Shown here: positions 1-5,029 of the stretch, piece after piece
Position numbering within the stretch: position 1 is the stretch's first letter
Layout of the letters: each line of letters begins with the position of its first letter
NCBI GenBank assembly: GCA_030635565.1
Contig: DAOVYP010000208.1
Location: 1 to 5,029 of the forward strand
Direction of reading: 5' to 3'
Origin: Spirochaeta sp.
GTDB lineage: Bacteria > Spirochaetota > Spirochaetia > DSM-2461
Length of the DNA stretch: 5,029 nucleotides
Translations under genes and position numbers: made by a program
The notes under the pieces: generated by a model
The model's input: the letters and a program-made list of their open reading frames with translations, nothing else
What the model was told of the DNA's origin: nothing
The model's database searches: none

Positions 1-465
1 ATCAGTTCTCAGGAGCCGGAATCCGAGGGCCTGGGCAAGGCCCGCACCGCCGTCGTTTGTGGCGCTGCCCCCGATACCTATGGTGATGTCCCGGTACCCG
101 GCTTTCAGGGCGGCCAGGAGTACCTGTCCGGTTCCGTATGTGCCGGTAATCCGGGGGTTTTTTTCATTTTCCGTCAGCAGGGGTAAGCCGCTGGCTGCGG
201 CCATTTCAAGTACCGCTTTGCCGTCTACGACGCCGTAGAACGCATCCACCGGGCGTCCCAGGGGATCCTCGGCCTTCACGGTTACCGTCTCACCGCCCAA
301 TCCGCCAACCAGGACTTCCACCGTTCCCTCCCCGCCGTCGGCGATGGGAATTTTCACATACTCGGCGTCGGGGAATACGACTTTTGCCCCCTTCTCGATG
401 AGTCCGGCGACTTTGAGACTGGTATTGCTTCCCTTGTAGGAATCTGATGCGATGACGATTTTCAT
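1..465 (-). CDS. Glycerate kinase, class I (GarK/GlxK family), N-terminal part, cut by window edge
   Basis: This gene encodes an ATP-dependent glycerate kinase. Members of the GarK/GlxK family phosphorylate D-glycerate, usually to 2-phosphoglycerate, bringing carbon from glyoxylate, glucarate/galactarate or allantoin breakdown into glycolysis in the cytoplasm. The 155 visible residues begin MKIVIASDSYKGS, the family N-terminus. They continue with IADGGEGT at about residues 41-48, EMAAASGLPL at 87-96 and GIGGSATNDGGAG at 130-142, all family hallmarks and collinear with E. coli GarK as I remember it. Family members are roughly 370-390 residues, so about 40 percent is present and the C-terminus lies left of the window. 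The ATG at 465-463 is supported by AGAGG about nine bases upstream. The gene lies 37 bp downstream of the short-chain dehydrogenase on the same strand, with no obvious promoter between them, so co-transcription is likely. The family call is very secure; substrate and product position are inferred from homology. Confidence 0.95.
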   Translation of the reverse strand, partial: MKIVIASDSYKGSNTSLKVAGLIEKGAKVVFPDAEYVKIPIADGGEGTVEVLVGGLGGETVTVKAEDPLGRPVDAFYGVVDGKAVLEMAAASGLPLLTENEKNPRITGTYGTGQVLLAALKAGYRDITIGIGGSATNDGGAGLAQALGFRLLRTD

Positions 466-502
466 AATTATTGACCTCTGACGCACTGAGTCTGCATACA
501 GT

Positions 503-1354
503 CTATTTATGGTGGGACGAGTAATCAAGGAGCGGTCGGGCATCATCCCTCCGCCTCAGGGAAGATGTTGCCTTACCCAGTATCCCTGATGCCCATCGCC
601 GGGGAATCAGTCCGTAAATCAGGCCGGCCACCAGCCTGTTGGCCAACCCGGGGATGTATGAACCTCTATTACCGAGCTTCCTCAAAGCGGCTGATGCCAC
701 GGCCCGGGGTGACATGACCGGTGCCCCGGGTCCCCGGCCGGTCAGGCTGTCACGGTAACCGGGTGTATCGGTAGCCCCGGCGATGCAGGCCATGACATCC
801 ACTCCCTGAGGTTTCGCCTCCGCGCTCACCCCTTCCGCGAGGACGAGATTCCATGCCTTGGTTGCGGCGTAAGCCGATACGTTGGGAGTTCCCCGCAGTC
901 CGGAGAGGGAGGATAGAAGGATAATGCCTCCCCGTTTTCCGGTTCGGCGCCATCGCTCCCTCAGTTCGTTACCCGCTCCATAAACCACGTCCAGAGGAGA
1001 GGCGACGTTGACCGAAACGGTACGCCTGGCCGCCTCCAGTTCCAGATCGAGAAATGGACCGATGGGACTGGCCGCGGCATTGTAGATCACCAGGCCGTAG
1101 TCCCGGCCGTTCAGGGCATGGTGTATGATGGGCCAGGGGTTGTTTCCGGCCAGATCCAGGAACAGAGTCCCGGTTTCGACACCGTACTTGTCCCGAATCC
1201 CGGTGGCTGCATCTTCCAGCGGCCCGGTGCGTCTGGCGGCCAGAAGAAGAGAAAAACCTCTGTCGGCCAATTCTTCGGCGAAGGCTGCACCGATGCCTTC
1301 CGAGGCGCCGAGTATCACCGCAAGTGGTCCGTATTTATTATAAAGTGATTTCAT
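503..1354 (-). CDS. Short-chain dehydrogenase/reductase (classical SDR), substrate unknown
   Basis: This is a 283-residue NAD(P)-dependent oxidoreductase of the classical SDR superfamily, with no signal peptide. It carries the Rossmann cofactor motif GASEGIG (residues 16-22), the NAA motif (92-94), Asn116, and the catalytic Ser149, Tyr162 and Lys166 in SAYAATK. The Arg41-Arg42 pair after the second strand suggests NADP(H) preference, which is an inference. GATDTPGY (193-200) follows the usual substrate-loop position. The frame stays open upstream to 1417, but the ATG at 1354-1352 is the better start: GGGGAG lies six bases before it, the Rossmann strand begins about ten residues in, and a plausible promoter lies inside the longer version. 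It is the first gene of a probable leftward pair with glycerate kinase. A role such as tartronate semialdehyde reduction is unlikely, because that enzyme belongs to the beta-hydroxyacid dehydrogenases, not the SDRs. The physiological substrate cannot be read from the sequence. Confidence 0.93.
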   Translation of the reverse strand: MKSLYNKYGPLAVILGASEGIGAAFAEELADRGFSLLLAARRTGPLEDAATGIRDKYGVETGTLFLDLAGNNPWPIIHHALNGRDYGLVIYNAAASPIGPFLDLELEAARRTVSVNVASPLDVVYGAGNELRERWRRTGKRGGIILLSSLSGLRGTPNVSAYAATKAWNLVLAEGVSAEAKPQGVDVMACIAGATDTPGYRDSLTGRGPGAPVMSPRAVASAALRKLGNRGSYIPGLANRLVAGLIYGLIPRRWASGILGKATSSLRRRDDARPLLDYSSHHK

Positions 1355-1360
1355 TGATTT

Positions 1361-1417
1361 CTCCCCGGGGCCAGGGTTCCTGACGGTTACTGTAAGACCG
1401 GAGAGAATTAAGGTCAA
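1361..1417 (-). promoter_or_regulatory. Probable promoter and ribosome binding site for the SDR-glycerate kinase pair
   Basis: On the minus strand, TTGACC (1417-1412, five of six matches to the -35 consensus) is followed after exactly 17 bp by TACAGT (1394-1389, four of six matches to the -10). Transcription would start near 1382, giving a leader of about 28 nt that contains GGGGAG (1366-1361), six bases from the SDR ATG. The geometry is good, but this is read by eye without transcription data. Confidence 0.5.
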
Positions 1418-1466
1418 TTGGATCGATCAATACTCTGAAACTGCAGAAAACACGAACTTTATACTC

Positions 1467-1472
1467 TATAAT
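1467..1472 (+). promoter_or_regulatory. TATAAT -10 box, candidate promoter for carbamate kinase
   Basis: A perfect TATAAT lies in an A+T-rich patch 43 bp before the chosen carbamate kinase ATG, and TATACT at 1460-1465 overlaps the same patch as an alternative. No good -35 hexamer sits at the right spacing for either, so the promoter would be weak or activator-dependent. With initiation near 1479, the leader would be about 36 nt. Confidence 0.4.
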
Positions 1473-1514
1473 ATTCGATTTCAGCACTTGCAGACCCGTA
1501 TTCTCGGTATTATC

Positions 1515-2465
1515 ATGAGCCTTATGCCTGAAACAATCATTATTGCCGTCGGCGGAAACGCCCTCATCGAAGACCCTCATCACGTATCTGTACCGGCCCA
1601 GTATCTGGCCGCCCGGCATTCTGCCGTAAATCTCGGAGCATTGGCCGCCGCAGGCCACAAGCTGGCTATCGTCCATGGAAACGGGCCTCAGGTAGGCTTC
1701 ATTCTCCGTCGGTCTGAGCTTGCCCGGGGAGTGATGCATGAAGTACCGCTTGATTCCTGCGTTGCCGATACCCAGGGAGCCCTGGGATACAATATTCAAA
1801 TGGCCATGATGAACGAATTCAAGGCTCGAAAGCTCGATCGAACTGCAGTCACTGTGGTTACCCAGGTACTGGTTGATCGGGGCGATACGGCCTTTGCGAA
1901 TCCTGTGAAACCCATCGGCGGTTTCATGGTGGAAGATGTAGCTCGACGCCGGGAACAGGAAGAAGGATGGATCGTGAAGGAAGACGCCGGCCGTGGCTGG
2001 CGCCGCGTCGTGGCCTCCCCGGAACCGATAGAGATACTTGAACTCGATGTTGTCCGTATGCTTGTGGAATCCGGCATTATCACCGTTGCTGCCGGCGGCG
2101 GGGGTATTCCCGTTGCCTTCGATACCAACGGTGAGCTTGAGGGTATCGAAGCTGTCATCGACAAGGACAAAGCCGCCTCATTGATGGCCCGATCCCTGAA
2201 CGCCGACAGGCTGATCATTTCAACAGCCGTTCCGAGGGTCTGCATTGATTTCGGCAAACCCTCGCAGAAGGAACTGGATGTCATCAGTGTAGCCGAGGCT
2301 GAGGCACTTTCAGCCGAGGGACAGTTCGCCCCCGGGAGCATGCTGCCGAAGATTCAGGCTGTTGTGGCTTTCGTGAAAGCCACGGGAAACGAGGGCGTAA
2401 TAACGGATCCCTCTCATCTTACCGCGGCACTGGAAGGTAATGCGGGAACCCGAATCGTCCCTTAG
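1515..2465 (+). CDS. Carbamate kinase (ArcC/YqeA family)
   Basis: Carbamate kinase transfers phosphate from carbamoyl phosphate to ADP, giving ATP and carbamate (which decays to ammonia and CO2). It is the last, energy-yielding step of arginine deiminase, agmatine, or allantoin/oxamate fermentation. The 316-residue protein matches the usual length of about 310 and has the amino-acid-kinase fold motifs in order: VGGNAL (12-17), HGNGPQVG (54-61), NPVKPIGGF (129-137) in the lid subdomain, EDAGRGWRRVVASPEP (156-171), AGGGGIPV (193-200), IDKDKAASLMA (215-225) and GSMLPKI (274-280). All key segments look intact. The start is uncertain: the frame opens with TTG at 1488, and ATGs occur at 1515 and 1524, none with a clear Shine-Dalgarno sequence. 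I chose 1515 because the first strand (ETIIIAVGG) should begin within about 10 residues. No carbamoyltransferase is in view, so which pathway feeds it is inferred from nearby XdhC-YqeB, recalling E. coli yqeA-yqeB. Confidence 0.95.
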   Translation: MSLMPETIIIAVGGNALIEDPHHVSVPAQYLAARHSAVNLGALAAAGHKLAIVHGNGPQVGFILRRSELARGVMHEVPLDSCVADTQGALGYNIQMAMMNEFKARKLDRTAVTVVTQVLVDRGDTAFANPVKPIGGFMVEDVARRREQEEGWIVKEDAGRGWRRVVASPEPIEILELDVVRMLVESGIITVAAGGGGIPVAFDTNGELEGIEAVIDKDKAASLMARSLNADRLIISTAVPRVCIDFGKPSQKELDVISVAEAEALSAEGQFAPGSMLPKIQAVVAFVKATGNEGVITDPSHLTAALEGNAGTRIVP

Positions 2466-2487
2466 CTGCGGCGCGTCAACACCGCAG
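2466..2487 (+). terminator. Weak hairpin just after carbamate kinase, possible terminator
   Basis: CTGCGG (2466-2471) and CCGCAG (2482-2487) can form a six-bp G+C-rich stem with a ten-base loop, starting right after the carbamate kinase stop codon. Only TT and then G-rich sequence follow instead of a T run, so it is not a convincing intrinsic terminator. It may only stabilise the mRNA end. Confidence 0.2.
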
Positions 2488-2506
2488 TTGGGCAGTATGT
2501 CATTGT

Positions 2507-2638
2507 TCAGTTCACATCCTTCACTGTAAGGACAATCTTGTGGATAGTACCGGTAAAGCGGATTTCTCTCCGGCCGATGCCGATATCCAGGCCGACATCC
2601 GCGTCATAGATAAAGTCCATGGTGACGGTTACTGTATT
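2507..2638 (-). pseudogene. C-terminal remnant of a lost minus-strand gene, possibly an arylsulfatase
   Basis: Reading leftward from the in-frame TGA at 2641-2639 to the stop at 2509-2507 gives 43 codons of well-formed, G+C-rich coding-like sequence. It includes the segments FIYDADVGLDIG and REIRFTGTIHKIVLTVKD. An acidic-rich segment, then FTGTI plus a K-[IV] strand at the extreme C-terminus resembles the end of arylsulfatase-type enzymes (typically DVG-D-G, then F-FTGTI-KV); that is a recollection of the family, not a search result. No intact gene extends upstream: a stop comes immediately and the A+T-rich toxin-antitoxin island begins there. The simplest reading is the tail of a gene truncated when the island arrived or by deletion. 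An internal ATG at 2620-2618 could give a 37-residue peptide, but it has no ribosome binding site, so I do not call it a functional small gene. Confidence 0.45.
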
Positions 2639-2666
2639 TCAAGGGGGTGGAATGAGAAAAACTTGA

Positions 2667-2702
2667 TATACACGTGTAATGCACCGAACTATACACGTAT
2701 AG
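2667..2702 (+). promoter_or_regulatory. Paired palindromic operator-like sites upstream of the TA operon
   Basis: Two copies of TATACACGT start at 2667 and 2690, 23 bp apart or about two helical turns. Each lies in a palindrome: TACACGTGTA is perfect at 2669-2678, and CTATAC-AC-GTATAG (2689-2702) is a perfect six-bp inverted repeat around a two-base spacer. Placement directly before the antitoxin start is typical of operators through which antitoxin or TA complexes repress their own operon. TTGATA (2663-2668) and TATACA (2690-2695) resemble promoter hexamers, but their 21-bp spacing is too long, so the promoter itself is unresolved. AGGG at 2701-2704 could be the antitoxin ribosome binding site, eight bases before its ATG. 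Confidence 0.5.
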
Positions 2703-2712
2703 GGCATTGTAT

Positions 2713-2972
2713 ATGCTTACAAAACTTACTCTTACTATCGATCAGGATGTTGTCATTAAAGCAAAAAAGTATGCGCAGGTAAAACATAGAAGTATTCAAA
2801 ATTGGTTGAAGAATATTTAAAGACAAATTCTGATACTGAAAATATAAGAAATGATGAACTGAAACTGGAAGCTTCTCTGACAAACAGTATTACAGGAATG
2901 TTCAATGACGAATATAATGGACAATCATATAAAGATATTCTTGAAGCAGCTTTGCTGGATAAACATTTATGA
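2713..2972 (+). pseudogene. Antitoxin of a PIN-toxin module, interrupted by a one-base frameshift
   Basis: The ATG at 2713 opens MLTKLTLTIDQDVVIKAKKYAQVKHRSI, the N-terminus of a small antitoxin (I recognise it as like the DUF6364 group), probably a short beta-strand and helix DNA-binding region. In that frame it ends at TAA 2818-2820 after 35 codons. The expected continuation, KLVEEYLKTN onward, lies one frame over from 2802 and runs open to TGA 2970-2972, overlapping the toxin ATG by ATGA. Joining the frames at the CAAAA run (2797-2801) restores an uninterrupted ~86-residue antitoxin with the canonical RSI-x-KLVEEYLK helix. Loss of one base, either an A from the run or a T from ATTTC, explains the break. 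True mutation, assembly error and -1 frameshifting remain possible; the site is not a classical slippery heptamer. The C-terminal part, rich in acidic residues (GQSYKDILEAALLD), would be the toxin-binding region. Codon use is A+T-rich, unlike the flanking genes. Confidence 0.8.
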
Positions 2973-3388
2973 TAAAGAAAATATTCGTTGATTCAGATAT
3001 AATTCTTGATGTTGCAACCGGCAGGATGCCATTTGTTGATCAAAGTAAAACTGCGTTGGCGTTAATTGAAAATGGATATGCATTGGGGGTAATTTCCTCT
3101 AATAGCATAACAAATATCTATTATGTTTTAAGAAAGATCAGCACAAACGATAAAGCAAAGTCATTTATAAAAACAATTTTAAAATATATTTCAGTAATTA
3201 CTGTTGATCATGGCAGCATTTTGACTGCACTGGACTCAAAATTTATGGATTTTGAAGATGGTTTTCAGAATTATTGCGCATTAAAAAATCAGTGTGATTT
3301 AATTCTTACAAGAAATATTAAAGATTACACTTTTTCCGAGTTACAGGTATTGGAACCAAACGAATTTATTGCTCTATATAATAAATAA
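2969..3388 (+). CDS. PIN-domain ribonuclease toxin (VapC-like, PIN_3-type)
   Basis: This 139-residue single-domain protein is a predicted Mg2+-dependent endoribonuclease that would cleave RNA and stop growth when not bound by its antitoxin. The first strand KIFVDSDIILD places the catalytic Asp8 (with Asp10 and Asp14 nearby). SITNIYYVLRK (46-56) is the conserved second helix region of PIN_3-type proteins. DFED (94-97) supplies further acidic metal ligands, and ILTRNIKDY (112-120) holds the conserved TRN plus Asp119. VLEPNEFIALY closes the fold, so nothing looks truncated. The ATG overlaps the stop of the reconstructed antitoxin frame by four bases and has no clear Shine-Dalgarno sequence, implying translational coupling. 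Because antitoxin translation now ends at 2820, about 150 bases upstream, expression may be strongly reduced; that is an inference. The gene is very A+T-rich, consistent with horizontal acquisition. The family call is secure; activity and RNA target are unknown. Confidence 0.9.
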   Translation: MIKKIFVDSDIILDVATGRMPFVDQSKTALALIENGYALGVISSNSITNIYYVLRKISTNDKAKSFIKTILKYISVITVDHGSILTALDSKFMDFEDGFQNYCALKNQCDLILTRNIKDYTFSELQVLEPNEFIALYNK

Positions 3389-3537
3389 TTTGCTTTATTA
3401 ATCACAAGGAGAACGGTGTTTCACAGTTAGCAGGATTGATATCAAGGATTGACTGACTAATGTATAGATTCAATTAAGATATACTGAAGGCTTAATATGA
3501 AATCCTTCCCCCCTGCTCAATTGAATTTTTTTACCGG
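3389..3537. other. A+T-rich spacer between convergent toxin and XdhC-YqeB genes
   Basis: No gene is supported here. AAGGAG at about 3407-3412 looks like a ribosome binding site, but the GTG after it stops within five codons. Two weak inverted repeats occur, ATTAAG/CTTAAT (3473-3478 and 3491-3496) and GAAGG/CCTTC (3486-3490 and 3504-3508), and a T run lies at about 3527-3532. The stems are too far from the T run to call an intrinsic terminator on either strand. The base composition changes back to G+C-rich at about 3535. Confidence 0.4.
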
Positions 3538-5029
3538 TTATTGTCCTGCGGCCCTGCTGCGTAACAGAAGTATCGCCTCCAGGACTCCTCCGGCCACGGC
3601 CCGGGCCTTGTCCGAGATATGATTGACATTGATATCGGCACCACGGGGATCCACGTCTCCCACCTTGAAACCCTTCGTCACTTCGATACCCGAGGTCAGC
3701 AGACCCCGGAGCTTGCCGTCAAACGGGGCATGGATTTCCACAGATCCGGAGCCTTTACCGGTTACTCGTGCCAGCGTCTGGCCTTCTTTTATCAGATGAC
3801 CCAGAGTCGCGACGGCCTCGAAGACACCATCGGCGGGGGCACGGAGAACTCGTTCGGCACTCTTACCGGCGATGATGCCCGGTGTGCCGGTGTTGGGCGC
3901 CGCAGGTCCTTCAAGAATCACCCGGCCGAGTTCGTGTCCCCGGGCTGTTTCGACGACGGCGTGACAGTCACCGTCGGGGCCGGCGGTGAATCCCGGTCCC
4001 AGGGCGATAACCGCAGGTGCCATGTCCCGGCGGGTTCCCAGGTTTTTCTTGGCCAGAACCGCATCCACCAGAACCGCGGGTTTGAGTGTTTTCAGGCTCC
4101 TGCATTCCGGATCGGCCAGAACCGGAATAATCCCGTTTTCCAGAATCTCGTAAGCATTGGCGATATCCGAAGCTTTCCCGGCCTCGATTCCTTCTACAGT
4201 CACGCGGCCGTCTGCCATGGCGGAAGCGAAGGCCACGGTCCGGCGAATGACCGTCGGCTCGGGAATCTCCAGAATCAGCACCCGGAAGCCGCAGCGCCTG
4301 AGCCGCCATGCGACACCGGTGGCCAGATCCCCTCCGCCCCGGACAACAACGAGATCTTTGGACATGCCCTGCAGCGGCAGGCCGCTTCGACCGCTTCGGA
4401 ATTTGAGAATTTCGGCCATGACGCTCACGGCGATCTCCTCCGGTGTTTCGGCACCGATATCAAGCCCGACGGGGGCTCTCAGTTCCGCGATGATGTCTTC
4501 AGATATCCCTCTTTTCCGAAGAGTTTCCACCGCAACGGCCACTTTGCGTTTGCTGCCCAGCATCCCGAGATAGGCGGCGCCTGAACCGGCCAGAACGCCC
4601 AGGGCCCGAATATCGTCATCATGGGTGGCGATGACGGTGTAGGTGTTCCCGTCGATTTCTGCATCGGCGATGGCGTCGATGAGGTTATCGGAGTGGTGAA
4701 GGCTCCGGGCCATCGGGAATCGATCGGCGCTGCAGAACTCCTCCCGGCTTTCGGCCACTTCCACGGCGAATCCCAGAGGTGCCGCGGCCCGGGCGATTGC
4801 CAGATTCACATGACCGCCGCCGATGAGCAGCAGCCGGGGAGGGGCCTCGGTGACATCGATACGAACCACCATGGCGCCGCCGCATTCCATACCCGCAGCA
4901 TCCTTTCCCTCGGGAGTCAGGCTGCGCCTGACGGTTCTCGAGACTCCGTCGGCCAGGGCCTCTTTCGCCTCTTCCATAACCTGGGCTTCCAGGGGACCTC
5001 CGCCCACGGTCCCGACCGCGGTTCCGTCG
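3538..5029 (-). CDS. yqeB: XdhC-YqeB fusion, accessory protein for selenium-dependent molybdenum hydroxylase; N-terminus cut off
   Basis: This protein probably helps mature or insert the molybdenum cofactor of a xanthine dehydrogenase-type, selenium-dependent hydroxylase in the cytoplasm. The 496 visible residues (from Asp at 5028) hold two units. First is XdhC: DGTAVGTVGGGPLE (1-14), ECGG (48-51), a Rossmann motif LLIGGGHVN (67-75), THDDD (135-139), LGMLGSKRK (154-162) and GLDIGAETPEEIAVS (188-202). From about residue 222 follows a YqeB-type domain with VVRGGGDLATG (228-238), EIPEPTVIRRTVAF (254-267), VDAVLAKKN (321-329), GPGF (344-347) and NTGTPG (379-384). An ATG at 4365-4363 marks the junction but has no ribosome binding site, and the frame is continuous, so this is one polypeptide. 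XdhC proteins normally start some 40-50 residues before the VGGGPLE motif, so the full length would be near 540, close to what I recall for E. coli YqeB. The first in-frame start in view, GTG 5007-5005, lies inside a conserved motif and is not the real start. Confidence 0.9.
   Translation of the reverse strand, partial: DGTAVGTVGGGPLEAQVMEEAKEALADGVSRTVRRSLTPEGKDAAGMECGGAMVVRIDVTEAPPRLLLIGGGHVNLAIARAAAPLGFAVEVAESREEFCSADRFPMARSLHHSDNLIDAIADAEIDGNTYTVIATHDDDIRALGVLAGSGAAYLGMLGSKRKVAVAVETLRKRGISEDIIAELRAPVGLDIGAETPEEIAVSVMAEILKFRSGRSGLPLQGMSKDLVVVRGGGDLATGVAWRLRRCGFRVLILEIPEPTVIRRTVAFASAMADGRVTVEGIEAGKASDIANAYEILENGIIPVLADPECRSLKTLKPAVLVDAVLAKKNLGTRRDMAPAVIALGPGFTAGPDGDCHAVVETARGHELGRVILEGPAAPNTGTPGIIAGKSAERVLRAPADGVFEAVATLGHLIKEGQTLARVTGKGSGSVEIHAPFDGKLRGLLTSGIEVTKGFKVGDVDPRGADINVNHISDKARAVAGGVLEAILLLRSRAAGQ

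Noticed and set aside
1355..1417. Longer N-terminus for the SDR, starting at 1417
   Set aside because: The extra 21 codons have no ribosome binding site, overlap a good promoter, and precede an ATG with GGGGAG at ideal spacing.
1338..1799. Minus-strand 153-codon open frame overlapping the divergent spacer and carbamate kinase
   Set aside because: It is antisense to the conserved carbamate kinase N-terminus and also covers the SDR start; no recognisable protein.
2540..2782. Plus-strand open frame of 80 codons starting at GTG
   Set aside because: It crosses the composition boundary, runs through the palindromic operators and into the antitoxin start in a different frame, and its product resembles nothing. 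The opposite strand gives a more protein-like reading for 2507-2638.
2797..2804. Programmed -1 frameshift site in the antitoxin
   Set aside because: The zero-frame context T-CAA-AAT does not fit the X-XXY-YYZ slippery pattern, and the A run is only four bases, so a simple base loss or sequencing error is more likely. Kept only as an alternative.
2898..2972. Reinitiation at ATG 2898 to make a 24-residue antitoxin C-terminus
   Set aside because: AGGA abuts the ATG with no spacing, and nothing else supports a separate product.
3473..3532. Intrinsic terminator after the toxin
   Set aside because: The available stems are five to six bp with long loops and are separated from the T run by 18 or more bases.
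3619..4584. Plus-strand 321-codon open frame antisense to XdhC-YqeB
   Set aside because: A shadow frame in G+C-rich DNA: low-complexity, no motifs, no ribosome binding site, while the minus strand carries a well-conserved protein.

Overview
This is a bacterial chromosomal window with two different textures. The flanks (about 1-2640 and 3535-5029) are G+C-rich and carry metabolic genes. The middle (about 2641-3535) is clearly A+T-rich and carries a toxin-antitoxin (TA) module. The flanking genes fit a heterotrophic, probably anaerobic or facultative bacterium that degrades purine- or allantoin-like compounds. I cannot assign a phylum from the sequence alone.

Layout from left to right. Positions 1-465 (minus, cut by the window edge) encode the N-terminal part of a class I glycerate kinase. 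Positions 503-1354 (minus) encode a classical short-chain dehydrogenase/reductase, probably in the same transcript, 37 bp upstream of the kinase. A 160-bp divergent spacer (1355-1514) holds a likely leftward promoter for that pair and a TATAAT box for the rightward gene. Positions 1515-2465 (plus) encode a full-length carbamate kinase. Positions 2507-2638 (minus) hold what looks like the last ~43 codons of a lost gene, possibly a sulfatase. Palindromic repeats at 2667-2702 precede a TA operon: an antitoxin with a one-base frameshift (2713-2972), then an intact PIN-domain toxin (2969-3388) overlapping it by ATGA. After a 149-bp A+T-rich spacer comes a long minus-strand gene (3538 to beyond the right edge). 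It is an XdhC domain fused to a YqeB-type domain, an accessory protein for selenium-dependent molybdenum hydroxylases.

How the genes may work together. In E. coli a carbamate kinase homologue (yqeA) sits beside yqeB in the cluster linked to selenium-dependent molybdenum hydroxylases. Purine breakdown can give carbamoyl phosphate, used by carbamate kinase to make ATP, and glyoxylate, which can reach central metabolism through glycerate and glycerate kinase. Having all three here fits such a degradation locus, but no hydroxylase, carbamoyltransferase or allantoinase is visible, so the pathway is an inference. The TA module appears to be a later arrival in the gap between the carbamate kinase and XdhC-YqeB genes.

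I see no convincingly new system. The most interesting points are the frameshifted antitoxin next to an intact toxin, its paired palindromic operators, and the gene remnant at the left edge of the A+T-rich island.
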